From positions 16,970,103 through 17,034,102 of the forward strand of contig OZ020304.1 in NCBI GenBank assembly GCA_963971305.1: DNA of 64,000 nt. Reading direction: 5' to 3'. Shown one piece after another: positions 11,815 through 24,164 of the stretch. The notes below the pieces were generated by a model. The model was not told the DNA's origin. It did not search any database and worked only from the letters and a program-made list of their open reading frames with translations. How positions within the stretch are numbered: position 1 is the stretch's first letter; the number at the start of each line of letters is the position of its first letter. The position numbers and the translations under genes were made by a program. Source of the DNA: Arcuatula senhousia. Its lineage: Eukaryota > Mollusca > Bivalvia > Mytilida > Mytilidae.

Positions 11815-12072
11815 ACATCTCTAAAAAAGCTTAATTTAGGCTGAAGCAAGTCTTTTCATATGCCTTTGATTAATAAATTTTAAAACAAGTACAATTGTAC
11901 AAAGAAAAGGGAACTCTTTTTTTAAACAAAAAAGGCAACGAAATTGCTTTACATTGTCCAAATTATTTATTATTTTTAATTTCTACAAAAAAATTTTGGT
12001 GTTGATTTAAATGCTGAAAAAATGAGATATGTAACATTAATTCGGTCAGGGAAAATCATAAACATAAGAAAA
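11815..12072 (+). repeat. Repeat block R4, copy 2
   Basis: Diverged copy of 5546-5790 sharing AAGCAAGTC, GTACAAAGAAAAGGGAA, AAACAAAAAAGGCAAC and a GTTGATTTAAATGCTGA segment. Non-coding. Confidence 0.5.
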
Positions 12073-12194
12073 CTTAATCACATATATACAACGTTTACAA
12101 TCATATTTCCTTTGAACAATTTCGACTATTCAAATGTTTAAATCAAAGCAATTCAAAAATTCACTTTGATTAAAAAGCCTTCTGTGGCATGCAG

Positions 12195-12362
12195 ACCTGG
12201 GGTCATGATCAATTATATAGTTAGGAAATAAATTCAATTCAATTACAATTACATTTTAAATTTCAATTACACTTTTACAATTAAATTATACATTTCATTA
12301 CCAAAACTTCGAATAATTATAAGTTATTAACTACATTATAATTACTTCGGTAATGTAATTGA
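12195..12362. repeat. Cryptic AATTACA-type simple repeat
   Basis: Repeated AATTACA/TTCAATT/TAATTAC units with no fixed period, for example CAATTCAATTACAATTACAT and TAATTACTTCGGTAATGTAA. It looks like an old short-period repeat. Non-coding. Confidence 0.55.
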
Positions 12363-12379
12363 TTACGCTTCTTGACCAT

Positions 12380-12526
12380 CTGAGTTTACTCTCGTTACAA
12401 CTTGAATTCGCGTTGTTAGTTGCTATTCAGTTGTTGTTTTCTGTGTTTTATGTTGTCTGCTTTCTCGTTCTGTTCTTGTTGGTGTTAATTGGTTTTGTCT
12501 CTGCCCTTTCGGACTTTTGACAATTA
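12380..12526 (+). repeat. 3' tail of reverse transcriptase element, lineage I
   Basis: Plus-strand copy of the 3' untranslated segment of lineage I, from CTGAGTTTACTCTCGTTACA to CTCTGCCCTTTCGGACTTTT. No coding part is retained. Confidence 0.7.
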
Positions 12527-14296
12527 GATTGGAACTTCTGCATCTTTCTGAAACAATATTAGTAAACATATGCATAAATTGTCTATATTATATAGAGAGC
12601 TAAGTATGAACTTCCATGTACGTACTAAAAAAATAGATTCAAGCTTTAACGATCTTATTTGTATTTCCTCGTCTAAATAATTTAAATTCAGTTCAAAGGA
12701 AAGATCAAGTACTCAAGGTGAGAAGGAAACTGCTAGCTTATAATTCTACATTAAACGGGTTTGATGCATTATTTCTTGATTATGCTAGATTTAAACTGTA
12801 GAAAAATCTATTTCCCCAACACAAGGCTGAATAAAATAAATCTGCATTGTCTTCGAGAAAATAAGATTCAATTTTGCTATTATATTTTGATTTTTATTCA
12901 AGTAAAGAGTAGTAACTTTGATATTGAAACTTTCTCAACTCTAGCCTCTATTAAGTATTATTTCGTTTTTAAAATAAGCTATATATAGGCAAAGAACCAC
13001 AGATATCCAAAGGTAGTACGAATATTATCTGTAAGTCCATTTAAAACAAAAAGAGGAAATAATCTAGTCAAAGAAAGATTGAATACAGATTTTTGTTTGA
13101 AGTTTAAGATTAAAAACACAGCGTTTAAATGTACCCGCTAACAAGACCCCTGTTATACCATTTTAATACAGTTATACAAGACGTTCAGACAAAAAGCTGG
13201 CATCCTGTTGGTTTAAGTTTAATTTTCCTACCAAAGCCACATGGTACAAATCTTTGACACTTATAGACAGTCTTATAATATGAAATAGTAATAGTCATTG
13301 GATAAATCAAGCTACAATACGGGTTAGGAAACAGGCTTTGAAATGTCAATGTTCGTGTCATTTTTGCTTCCAGCTGGTAGGTTTTATATTCTAAATCAAA
13401 TATTTAAATAAACATGGCCAGCACTCTTGGATCTGAAAAATATTTTTAAAGTGCAACGAAAACAAACATGTTTTTTTTTCTTTTTGTTTAGACGTCCAGT
13501 TGTTTTCGTACTATTCAAATGGTAATATTTTTTTCAAGATATCGAAAGTCAGTTATGTTTTTTTTTTCAGATAACATATGTTGCTATTTTCACAAAGTTA
13601 GAAAACATTTGCAAAACTTACGTCCGTCATTTGTGGTTTAATGTCACAGTATTAAAGTACATTTTGTGTTTCATTAGATGTAAACATCTTCTTTCTGTTT
13701 GGAACTTCATTTTACAACCATTTTATCTTAAAATTTGAGCTGTTGTTTTCCTTTTAAGGGTAAACGATATATGAATAACATATCTAAAGAATTGTTTTAT
13801 TATCTAACTTACGCATGTATAGTATCATTACCATGATATCATTTACACATGTAAAGAGCAGTTGGGATTTTTTCTAATAGCTTTAAGTTTCCATATATTG
13901 CAGTACAAATGTAAACAGTTTTAGAATGCGTCTGTGGTGATTTTTCTAAACACTCATCAGAAACTAACCAAAAGTTTAAAGTATTTTAAATAGAAAATAT
14001 GAAAGGAACAAACATGTATCAATAAGTCAATTATATGTCATTAAATATGAAAAGAAAAGACATGCCGTTAAGCCAAAAAAGACAAAGACAAGATCGGAAA
14101 ACTTAAAAGTATTTCAACAAACCAAATAAAAAGCAACTTTCACAAACAAATCACAACCAGCAGTTTGGTTGCAATGTGGAAGAGTGTAATAATATGAAAA
14201 ACAAAAACAATCGTGTCAAATCTAAAGTACTCCATGACTATTTCTGGTACTTAAAATTGAATATCTAACAAGAAGTTGTTGATCAACGGGTCTGCA
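12527..14296. other. AT-rich stretch, no gene seen
   Basis: About 1.8 kb with no supported feature. The frame at 12.76-12.99 kb is low-complexity and unlike any family I know. Confidence 0.45.
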
Positions 14297-14645
14297 AGAA
14301 GCAAAGGCGTACCAAAGGGGTAATCAGTATCATAAAACCGTAAAGACAAAGACAAAACCGGCAGACAAAAAATCATCACAACAAAACAAACCACATAACA
14401 ACATAAAACACACACACTCATAACAACAAAACCGCATTCAGCAACGCCAACTCAAGTCGAAACGAGAGTGAACTCAGGTGCTCCGGAAGAGTAAGCAGTT
14501 CCTGCCTGCTATAGCACACCCGTCACGTTGCCGAAGATCGATTAAGTGTTGGTCAAATCCGGAAAGGATGACTTTACAAACTCTATTTTAAACCAACATC
14601 TGTGCTCATCTGAGAGATAGAAATCTACATGACTTTTGTGTAAAA
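14297..14645 (-). repeat. 3' end of reverse transcriptase element, lineage I
   Basis: Minus-strand copy. The tail (AGCAAAGGCGTACCAAAGGG), the segment GAGTGAACTCAGGTGCTCCG, the coding end (plus strand CTGCCTGCTATAGCACACCC) and a short piece of the preceding C-terminal segment (ACATCTGTGCTCATCTGAGA) are all kept in order. An extra A/C-rich stretch with repeated ACAACA lies in the untranslated part. Confidence 0.75.
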
Positions 14646-16783
14646 TTTGATTGCTATGTCAATACACCTTATTTTAAATATGCCGTAAAGTTAGAAGTAG
14701 AACAAACAACTGTCGAGAAATCAAAGGTGATGTTATATATAAGATTGAAATGTTTTTTTTAATGTACTTATAGTGAATTTTAAAGGTTAAAATCTTTTTC
14801 ATTTTTTTTAAAAAGGTCAATTATTCCACAAAAGTACTTTATGTTTTTAAAACTAAGGGAAAAAAGTAAAAATATGATCGACATATTTATATTGTATAAG
14901 TAACTGTATTTCAATACTTCACGTGTTATCAGTGCCGGATCCTAATGGTGAAAAAAGGTTTTGGATATAGAATAAATTATTGAAGCATAACCGAAGTAGG
15001 TCTCCTACACCTAGTGAGTGACCCTACCCCACCCTTTTTCAAAATTTCTAAATCAACCACTGGTTATCTGAAACTAAACTTTAATTATTCCTTTTTATCA
15101 ATATACATGATTTTTTTTTGTCTTTTGAGAGTAAACAACAATTATGAAAATTGTTTTCTTTTCTGAAACAAATGTGCCGTTACCATTATAAATGTCCTTA
15201 AAAGTCATAGCAATTTTATGTGCTTCTCCAACAAAAAGTGCTGGTTCCTGAATTGACTTAAATAGAAAATACATGAGCCAAAGATAATCTTGATTAAACA
15301 GGTTCTATCAAACTGTCAAAACTTACAATGTATCTATTCCATTTTGATCTAATGAATACAGGAAAACGGTCATCATACCTAATATACATAAGTTTCTGAA
15401 GAAAAAAACAATATCATTTAACATTTTCTTTTGACAATTTTATGTTTCTTGAAAGTACAAATACAACCATTAGACCGAGCTTTCTCTAATTGTGCATCAA
15501 GATCAAAATGTATTGTTATATATAGTTCTCTGTAATAATTATGTTTCATGTAGAAAATTGTTACTTCTAATTTCTAAGCATTTTGAACTATTTGGATTAT
15601 AATTGGTACCTAGAAACGCAAGAATTGTTCGATTTTAACTGTAAAAAAACTTTTTCTTTGTTTCTATCATTGAGTGTTACGAAAATGCGACAGACACATT
15701 CAAAATGTTAAAAGAAAACCATCCTATTAATTTGAAAATGCCAAATGTTCAAAATGTGCCATGAATAATGATAAAGCATATACCATTGTCATTATTTCGT
15801 CTACACTCAGTGGAATGAGTGGTTATTTTCTTTGAAAAGTACATAAAAATAAATGAAATATGTCTGCAGAAGAATCAAAGATTCTCAAAATTCTCAATAA
15901 AAGGACGTGACTGAAATAAATAAATATTCTTATTTCTTGTGAAACATTATTTCTAAGAAATCAAAGTGAAACATTTCCGTTCTTTTATCTTCAATCAAAG
16001 TCATTCGTCTCGTTTGAGCACCGAAACAATCTCAAGAGATCAAATAATAGTTTATTAGCATCAAAAATAAGATATTTTGATATAGATTTAATTACATTTA
16101 TCGACAGGATAAAAACACCACCCACATAAATCATTTAATGGTTGGTTCTTTGACAGACGACAAGCTATTTTAATGTGATGAAGAAGGGAGATCAATCACA
16201 TAGTTGTATAATTGAAATTATTTCCGGTATAGCAATATCGCAATCTCTATCGTGTCCATCTATAATCATCAGGTCTGAAAACATACAATCAACCCCTAAA
16301 TCAGCTGTCTAACAATAAACGTATTTGAAGTTGAATTGGTGTTTTATCTGCAAGGTACAACAATATATTTGAAATGTAACATGTTTAAAGAAAACGATGG
16401 CTTACCGACATGAATACGGATGTGGCCTTTAACATGTTTAATGCTCGTAAAGAGCATTTTAAAGACTATATACTTAAGGTCCTTTTTAAAATCAAGCTTA
16501 ACCTTACATACTTAACCCCTTGTGAGAATATGTAGCTGTCTTTTTCCTGCTTTTTCGTACCCCATTGTCTGACAATTAGGTAAAAAGGCATTTGGAATAA
16601 GTGGTGCATTAGTTAGTGGCAATCTAAAGACCTGTAAAACAACAGCCAGTAGCCTTCAGGACTTGAATCATTGAAATTATATTTCTAATCTGCAGACAAT
16701 TGCATGACAATGGGCCCGACTATAGCATGTACATGTATAGGTATAATTCCATCAACATTTTTATATTCCTACTTTTTTTTAAT
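14646..16783. other. AT-rich stretch, no gene seen
   Basis: About 2.1 kb without a supported gene, RNA or repeat copy. Confidence 0.45.
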
Positions 16784-17178
16784 TTAAGGATGTTCGCTGG
16801 TCAGTTTGAAAACAACAGATTATCTTAATTTAAATATTTGATTAATAGACCATAGCTAAAGGTACATAATAAGCGTTAAAAATCAGAGGTTGCTGGACTC
16901 GTTTATGAGATCATAAGAATTCAAAGTTTGGCGAGAAAAGGTTTTATCTTGCTTTTTCTTAGGTTTAGCAATAGGCTTGTTTTAGTGTAAAACCTTATGA
17001 AATAAAAACAAGAAATTTATAACCCTTAATAAATGAACTCTTAACGACCGAATAAGCATTTTATAAAAAGAAACTAGGGGGTTGCTGGGCGAAAAGCTAT
17101 CCTTATTTTAATGGTAAAATACAGAGGATTCTGAAAATCGGATCGAAATCTCAAAAAATGACCAGCGAACATCCCTAA
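16784..17178. mobile_element. Small inverted-repeat transposon, TTAA-type flank
   Basis: The ends are inverted: TTAAGGATGTTCGCTGGTCA at 16784-16803, and at 17159-17178 a segment whose complement reads TTAGGGATGTTCGCTGGTCA. Length is about 395 bases with no coding capacity. If the first four bases are taken as the duplicated target (TTAA on the left, CTAA on the right with one change), the terminal repeat starts GGATGTTCGCTGG. That would fit elements moved by a piggyBac- or Kolobok-type transposase, both of which use TTAA. Family assignment is inference. Confidence 0.8.
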
Positions 17179-17936
17179 GGGTGCATTATGTACGCATATT
17201 TCAAATCTTTATCATTTCTATTTAATTGGTGGTAGAGTCTGCTCTCACAAACTGAGCTTAAAAGTAACATATAATGTCTGCTATGAAATATATACTGAAA
17301 ATAGCTAATGGTTAATAAAGAGTTGGCTATAAAAGTACATTGTGACAGAATAATGTCAACACATTCATAAATCATTAAGTTTGACGCTTTTTTTTAAATA
17401 TAATGTTGAAATTTGATTTACCACCTCGAAAACGAGATCATTACCATAAAGAAAATTATACATGATACAAAACAAGGAAACATAATTTATAATCTATAGC
17501 AAGAGAGACTATCAAAATATTTACAGCTTATCTTTATTCAAGGATATACATGCTAGCATTTTGATATGGACATATATTAAGGGGATACAAACAGAATGCT
17601 ATATTTCAACACATTTATTCAAGTATTTTAAAAAGCGCATTAAGGAATGCTCGTGCAACTCGTTACTCAAGATAAATTTGAAAACGGTCTATATGGGTGA
17701 CAAAACAAAAAATACATAATTATTGTTTCCTTATTGTATACAGTGATTGAGGCACATGTCATCGATACGTTGTTTAGATTTATAAAGTAAAATAATGATA
17801 TGTAAAATACTAGTAAGTATACATGTACACGACACATGATAAGCGGTATAATTCAAAAAACCACAATGGACAACCACCAGCAGCCTTCAACAAGGCCAGT
17901 AGGTGCTTCTTGTCGTTCAGCAATCGGTCCATGGTC
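17179..17936. other. AT-rich stretch, no gene seen
   Basis: Nothing supported. The last 100 bases are slightly GC-richer and lead into the composite element. Confidence 0.45.
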
Positions 17937-17967
17937 TACAGTACTTGAACCGATCAATGCAACAGTT

Positions 17968-18150
17968 TTTGCGATCCGTCACGCGTCATCAATCAGTCAC
18001 CAATCAGTCATCGATCCGGTCTCAATCATTCACCGATCCGTCATCAATCAGTCACCAATCCGTCATCGATCAGTCACCAATCCGTCCGATCCTATCCGTC
18101 AAATGCATCCCATGATGCAATTTACCAATCCGTCACGCGTCAATTCAATC
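17968..18150 (+). repeat. ATCCGTCA/ATCAGTCACC short-period array, left
   Basis: Units of about 10-11 bases (GATCCGTCAC, ATCAGTCACC, AATCCGTCAT, CGATCAGTCA) are repeated with variation, including GCGTCA interruptions. It reads in two frames as serine/histidine-rich peptides (repeated SHQS and HRSV-like runs) because the unit is not a multiple of three. This is repeat translation, not a gene. Confidence 0.8.
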
Positions 18151-18469
18151 TAAAATACGGAATTTTTAAGTTCGTTTCGCTTATTGTATCACGTGACTCC
18201 TTGGTCGAATGCATAAAATCTTTGAATAAAATAGAAATTTATATAAATAAATGTAAGAGCGGGACATTTGACAAGTTTTATATCAATAATTAAACATAGA
18301 GTATTACAAAGCACAGCCGAATTGTGCTTAAATAAATCTTAAAGTCTAACTTTAATGTAAAGACATAACACGTTTCTGTTTTAAAATGCGAAAATTCATA
18401 CGATTTTTTATGTCAAATATATTATATTTTAAAATAACTCATTTAAAATCTTGTCATAAATTTATTTTG

Positions 18470-21400
18470 AAAACAATTTATTTGTGATTGTTATAAAACC
18501 ATCATATAATATTAGGCTCAAACATCAGATTTTTAATTTCTTATACATTTGTAGCTTGCATAAGAAATGTTTGGTCTTAACAATTCCATAATGGAAATAA
18601 ATTTTCCTTATAATCTCTTAAAAATGGTTAAATATGAACCTTATTTTTAAAGTTAAAGATATGAAGTTATTCAGGATCTCCTGTACTTGGCGATCACAAT
18701 ACTGGTATACTTTAAATACATAGATATATAACAGAAAGCAATAAAAACATCAATGACAAATGACACATTTTAAGAAGAAGCCAAATTTCAAAACCATAAA
18801 ATGTACAATATGTGTCAAATAAAACAACAAAGACAAATGACACATTTTAAGAAGAAGCCAAATATCAAGACCATTAAAATGCAGAATATGTGTCAAATAC
18901 TGGTACATGTGGTACAATACTAAAAAACAATACTTCAATAAAATTTCAAAAATAAACAATACTGGTACAATACTGGAATACAATACTGGAATAAAATTTT
19001 ATTCCAGTATTGTTAACAATACTAGTATACCAGTATTGTGATCGCCAAGTACAGGAGATCCGTTATTCAAGTTTTCAAAATATTAAAGCATTTTTGTGTC
19101 AAATCTGATGAAAATAGTTGTTTCGCAAACAATTTCATGTAAACTTTATTCAACCTTCATATAATTTTATGCTCAAATAGATGATTTTATTATAGTTTCA
19201 TATATTTTACATAAGAAATTTGTAAATGTGATCTATATTTCTTTGCGAACAAATTTTCTTGATTGTCTCTTTACTATATGAACCTTATTTTTGAAGTCAG
19301 CAATATGTAGTTATGCAACTTTTCAAGTTATCTTAGCATTAATGTGTCAAACCTGATGAAAAAAGTTGTTTCGCAAACATTTTCTTGGCAATTTTATTAA
19401 ACCGTCATATAAATTTATGCTCAAATAGAAGATTTAACTATAGTTTCATATATTTTACATAAGAAATTTGCAAATGTGATCTATATTCCTTTGCGAACAA
19501 ATTTTCTTTATAATCTCTTAACTTTATGAACCTTACTTTTTAAGTCAGCAATATGTAGTTATGCAACTTTTCCAGTTATCTTAGCATTAATGTGTCAAAC
19601 CTGATGAAAAAAGTTGTTTCGCAAACATATTCTTGTCAATTTTATCAAACCGTCATAGAATTTTATGCTCAAATAGAAGATTTTACTATAGTTTCATATA
19701 TTTTACAAAAGAAATTTGCAAATGTGATCTATATTTATATCCGAACAAATTTTCTTTATTGTCTCTTTACTATATGAACCTTATTTTTTAAGTCAGCAAT
19801 ATGTAGTTATGCAACTTTTCAAGTTATCTTAGCATTAATGTGTCAAACCTGATGAAAAAAGTTGTTTCGCAAACATTTTCTTGGCAATTTTATTAAACCG
19901 TCATATAAATTTATGCTCAAATAGAAGATTTAACTATAGTTTCATATATTTTACATAAGAAATTTGCAAATGTGATCTATATTCCTTTGCGAACAAATTT
20001 TCTTTATTGTCTCTTTACTATATGAACCTTATTTTTTAAGTCAGCAATATGTAGTTATGCAACTTTTCAACTTATCTTAGCATTAATGTGTCAAACCTGA
20101 TGAAAAAAGTTGTTTTGCAAACATTTTCTTGGCAATTTTATTAAACCGTCATATAATTTTATGCTCAAATAGAAGATTTAACTATAGTTTCATATATTTT
20201 ACATAAGAAATTTGCAAATCTGATCTATATTCCTTTGTGAACAAATTTTCCTTATAATCTCTTAACTTTATGAACCTTACTTTTTAAGTCAGCAATATGT
20301 AGTTATGCAACTTTTCAAGTTATCTTAGCATTAATGTGTCAAACCTGATGAAAAAAGTTGTTTCGCAAACATTTTCTTGGCAATTTTATTAAACCGTCAT
20401 ATAAATTTATGCTCAAATAGAAGATTTTACTATAGTTTCATATATTTTACATAAGAAATTTGCAAATGTGATCTATATTCCTTTGCGAACAAATTTTCTT
20501 TATAATCCCTTAACTTTATGAACCTTTTTTTTTTAAGTCAGCAATATGTAGTTATGCAACTTTTCAAGTTATCTTAGCATTAATGTGTCAAACCTGATGA
20601 AAAAAGTTGTTTCGCAAACGTATTCTTGTCAATTTTATCAAACCGTCATAGAATTTTATGCTCAAATAGAAGATTTTACTATAGTTTCATATATTTTACA
20701 AAAGAAATTTGCAAATGTGATCTATATTTATATCCGAACAAATTTTCTTTATTGTCTCTTTACTATATGAACCTTATTTTTTAAGTCAGCAATATGTAGT
20801 TATGCAACTTTTCAAGTTATCTTAGCATTAATGTGTCAAACCTGATGAAAAAAGTTGTTTCGCAAACATTTTCTTGGCAATTTTATTAAACCGTCATATA
20901 ATTTTATGCTCAAATAGAAGATTTAACTATAGTTTCATATATTTTACATAAGAAATTTGCAAATGTGATCTATATTCCTTTGCGAACAAATTTTCTTTAT
21001 TGTCTCTTTACTATATGAACCTTATTTTTTAAGTCAGCAATATGTAGTTATGCAACTTTTCAAGTTATCTTAGCATTAATGTGTCAAACCTGATGAAAAA
21101 AGTTGTTTCGCAAACATTTTCTTGTCAATTTTATTAAACCGTCATATAATGTTATGCTCAAATAGAAGATTTTACTATAGTTTCATATATTTTACAAAAG
21201 AAATTTGCAAATGTGATCTATATTTATATCCGAACAAATTTTCTTTATTGTCTCTTTACTATGTGAACCTTATTTTTTAAGTCAGCAATATGCTTTTCAA
21301 GTTATCTTAGCATTAATGTGTCAAACCTGATGAAAAAAGTTGTTTCGCAAACATTTTCTTGTCAATTTTATCAAACCGTCATATAATTTTATGCTCAAAT

Positions 21401-21725
21401 AGAAGATTTTAATATAGTTTCATATATTTTACAAAAGAAATTTGCAAATGTGATCTATATTTATATCCGAACAAATTTTCTACATATTCTATTTACTCTA
21501 TGAACCTTATTTTTTAAGGCAGCAATATGTATTTATGCAATTTTTCAACTTAGCATACCATTTATGTGTCAAATCTGATGAAGAAAGTTGTTTCGCAAAC
21601 AATTTCTTGTCAATTTTATCAAACCATCATATAATTTTATGCTAAAATATAAGGTTTACTAAAGTTTCATATATTTTACATAAGAAATTTGCAAATGTGA
21701 TCTATATTCCTATGCTAACAAATTA
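18470..21725 (+). repeat. Satellite array, ~248-bp unit, about 11-12 copies
   Basis: The unit contains GTGTCAAACCTGATGAAAAA, AGTTGTTTCGCAAAC, TTTTATGCTCAAATAGAAGA, TATAGTTTCATATATTTTAC, AAATTTGCAAATGTGATCTA and TATGAACCTTA. GTTGTTTCGCAAAC recurs about every 247-249 bases from roughly 19.1 to 21.6 kb. The first unit (from ~18470) and the last are degenerate, as usual at array edges. Two unit types are interspersed: one with CCTTTGCGAAC and one with TATATCCGAAC. One unit near 21.3 kb lacks about 11 bases. The short identical plus-strand frames at 19592 and 20585 are translations of two units, not genes. Confidence 0.92.
18674..19061. mobile_element. Non-autonomous transposon with 37-bp perfect ends and 8-bp target duplication
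   Basis: The termini are perfect inverted repeats of 37 bases starting GGATCTCCTGTACTTGGCGA (18674-18710 and 19025-19061). The flanks are an exact 8-bp duplication, GTTATTCA, at 18666-18673 and 19062-19069. Removing the element and one GTTATTCA restores a satellite unit, which proves the insertion. Inside are two direct copies of a ~70-base unit (ATGACACATTTTAAGAAGAA, AATATGTGTCAAATA) and repeated CAATACTGG near the right end. An 8-bp duplication is typical of hAT transposases, so a hAT-mobilised miniature element is the best guess. It has no coding capacity. Confidence 0.92.
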
Positions 21726-23235
21726 AACACAGTGAATTAAAAAAAATTAAATAAAATTTACTAGATTATTGATATCTCCTGAATTATTTGTTCTTAATTA
21801 TATGCAGGGATGTCCAAAACAAGGGATGAGCAACTTCCAATACAAACTAACAAAAAGTCAATATTTTTCTATGCCTCCCCATCTTTCTTCTTTATTTACA
21901 CAAATTTTAAAAATTTAAGTTACACAATATTTATATCATTGGAAAGAGAAATTATTCAGGAATTATCATATATAAAATATTTGGCAATCACATTGAAAAT
22001 ATAGAAATTATATTGAATAATGTAAAGATGGTCCAAATTTCTTAAGTTAAATTTTCAATAAATGTGCTAAATTGACAAGGAAAAAAATCAATAATTGCAC
22101 ATTTTTATCAGTAAGTGCCTCAGGGGAATTAGGTGAAATTGACAAATTTCTACCTGTTAATTGGCCGGCTTAATGGTATATTACAGTCATAAAACTTATA
22201 TCACATGAAAGCCCTTTTTCTGGTCTGTTTATTGAATATAAATTTGTTTAGATTCACAATAAAATTGTTTATTAATTAAGCCCATGAAATAGCAAGAAAT
22301 TCAAACTTTGATCTTTTTTTTAAAGTTTTATTGAAGATAGGTAATTTGTATTCTTTGATATCTTTGGCATTTCTTAATATATAAATACATAGTTTTTAAT
22401 TAGCATTTGAGAAAATAATTGTCTTTCAGAGGATATAATTTCCATTTTGATACACCTTTTATTTTCAGAACCAACCCTGGAGAAATTTAACCCTTATGAA
22501 CCTTCTGAAAATGACATTGAACTTAAATACACCTAAAATTAAACATGAAAATTTTCTCTTTTTTTTTAAGTTTGTTTCCCTTCACATGGTGAAATAGCTA
22601 TTTTCCATTTTCCCCTCTTTTATTTGATATAAATTTCATAAAAATCTGTTCAGTAGTTTTAATGCATACCCTGGAGAAAGTTGACCTATTTTCAACAGAA
22701 AACATGCAAAAATATGACAAAATTTCAGGTAAACAGAGGAGGCATAGAACATTAGTGATTATATACAGATACATATCCCATCAGTTTTATTTAATCCCTG
22801 TTATATGTTACAAATTGTTGAAATAATTGTTCTAAGCAGAACCTTTTTTACATTTTAAAGATTTTTTCAGCACAGTTTCTGTTTTTGTATTTAAAAATCA
22901 GAACAAATAAAATAAAATTATATTAGTATCATTTTTATAGAAGAAAAGAACACGAACTTTGCCTATCTAAATTAAAGGAAGTACTATGTAAACAATTATT
23001 AAATTCATTAGATTATTAATATTAAAATATTTAAATAGAAAATGTACGTCTTATATTTAATACTGTAGCATAATTTATTTAAAACAAATTAAATTAACGC
23101 CGTGACTGGTTTGTGTTGCGTTATATATGTTATAAACGTATAGGTATAAACGATAACTTCGTTTCACAGAAGAGTTTTCTAATTATACCGATCGATCGTA
23201 TCAGTCAAAATAACGGATCGATAGCCCGGTTACCT
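21726..23235. other. AT-rich unique DNA between satellite and right ATCCGTCA array
   Basis: About 1.5 kb with no transposase-like frame. The plus-strand frame of 64 codons at 21810-22004 is not recognisable. A phrase ACCCTGGAGAAA occurs twice (about 22.47 and 22.67 kb). The last 130 bases become GC-richer before the array. Confidence 0.5.
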
Positions 23236-23386
23236 ATGGTATCCGTCATCCGTCCAATCCGTCCGATCCGTCATCAATCAGTCAACAACGCGTCACCAAT
23301 CATTCACCAATCCGTCATCAATCAGTCATCAATCCGGTCCAAACGCGTCATCAATCCGTCACCGATCAGTCATTGATCCGTCAAAG
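23236..23386 (+). repeat. ATCCGTCA/ATCAGTCA short-period array, right
   Basis: Same 10-11-base units as at 17968-18150 (GATCCGTCATCAATCAGTCA, CCAATCCGTCATCAATCAGT, GCGTCA interruptions) and on the same strand. It abuts the right copy of the 28-bp inverted repeat. Confidence 0.8.
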
Positions 23387-23484
23387 TGTTGCATTGATCG
23401 GTTCAAGTACTGTAACTAAAATGCATTTAATTCAAATCCAGTCCTGAAATAGTCACAGATAGACCAAAGCTCTGCCAAGGATTC

Positions 23485-23815
23485 TTCAATCTTCAATGTT
23501 TCCGGTATGTCTTCCGTGTTTTGTCTTTTCTTCAAGGTAGATCCTCCTAAGTTCAGTAATTTTGTTACTATCTTTATTTATATCTATACGAGTTATTTCC
23601 ATATTATCTGAATAAAAGTTGATAACAAGATTTAACAAATTTAGAGGTTCAATTTCAATGTCAAAGAGAAAAAACAAAGCATGGAAGACACGCCGGAAAA
23701 AATATAGATAGCAATGGTCCTGACTTATTATACAGATATTCAAAAACAAAATGGTGGGTTATACCAGATTTTAAGGCATGTCAAACTTCCCTCTTTCATT
23801 GCAATCTGAAGTTAC
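23485..23815. repeat. Inverted pair of lineage II reverse transcriptase 3' tails
   Basis: The left part (23495-23590: GTTTCCGGTATGTCTTC, AAGTTCAGTAATTTTGTTAC) is a plus-strand piece of the lineage II 3' tail. The right part (23685-23810: GACACGCCGGAAAAA, AATGGTCCTGACTT, CTCCCTCTTTCATTGCAATC-like) is a minus-strand piece. The central ~90 bases are unrelated. The minus-strand frame over this region is a read-through of the repeat. Confidence 0.6.
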
Positions 23816-24164
23816 TTTTAGTAAGCAGTATTTCTACTCGTTGAAGTATTAATTCAGGTGATGAATCTTTACGCATGCCTGAGTATTAATAAGCTATTAA
23901 AATAAGTCTATTGCAGCCAGTATCGTGTGGTATTTTATTTCGAACTGTTAACACGACTTTGACACTAACTTGTTATCGCGACATAGTTTGAATAAAATGA
24001 AATCATTCCAAAATCGCATAAGTATTATGTTACAGCTTAAATGTATACTCAACCACGTGCAAGAACATATACACTCATTCACACATGAGACGACCAAAAA
24101 TGTTGAATTATGTTCATCGTTCTGTTTGAAAATTACAAATCCCAAACGCAGGTATTAACAGTTA
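23816..24164. other. AT-rich stretch, no gene seen
   Basis: Two overlapping short frames on opposite strands occur here, neither recognisable. The sequence AATTACAAATCCCAAACGCA near its end is shared with about 59.5 kb. Confidence 0.45.

Larger units (their letters stand above)
17937..23414. mobile_element. Composite satellite-bearing element bounded by a 28-bp inverted repeat
   Basis: A perfect 28-base inverted repeat, starting TACAGTACTTGAACCGATCA on the left (17937-17964), closes the region on the right (23387-23414). Immediately inside each copy lies an array of ATCCGTCA/ATCAGTCA units. Between them is a ~248-bp satellite, with AT-rich unique DNA on both sides of the satellite. The two ATCCGTCA arrays have the same orientation although the boundary repeats are inverted, so this is not a simple foldback. 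Bivalves are known to carry non-autonomous Helitron-like elements with subterminal inverted repeats and a core of tandem units; this could be a large member or a nested derivative. No transposase or helicase frame is seen. No target duplication could be called. Confidence 0.55.

Noticed and set aside
17836..18153. 105-codon serine/histidine-rich frame
   Set aside because: Translation of the ATCCGTCA short-period array; a second overlapping frame shows the same pattern.
19592..20770. Two identical 61-codon peptides
   Set aside because: They are translations of two satellite units four units apart; the array has no coding role.
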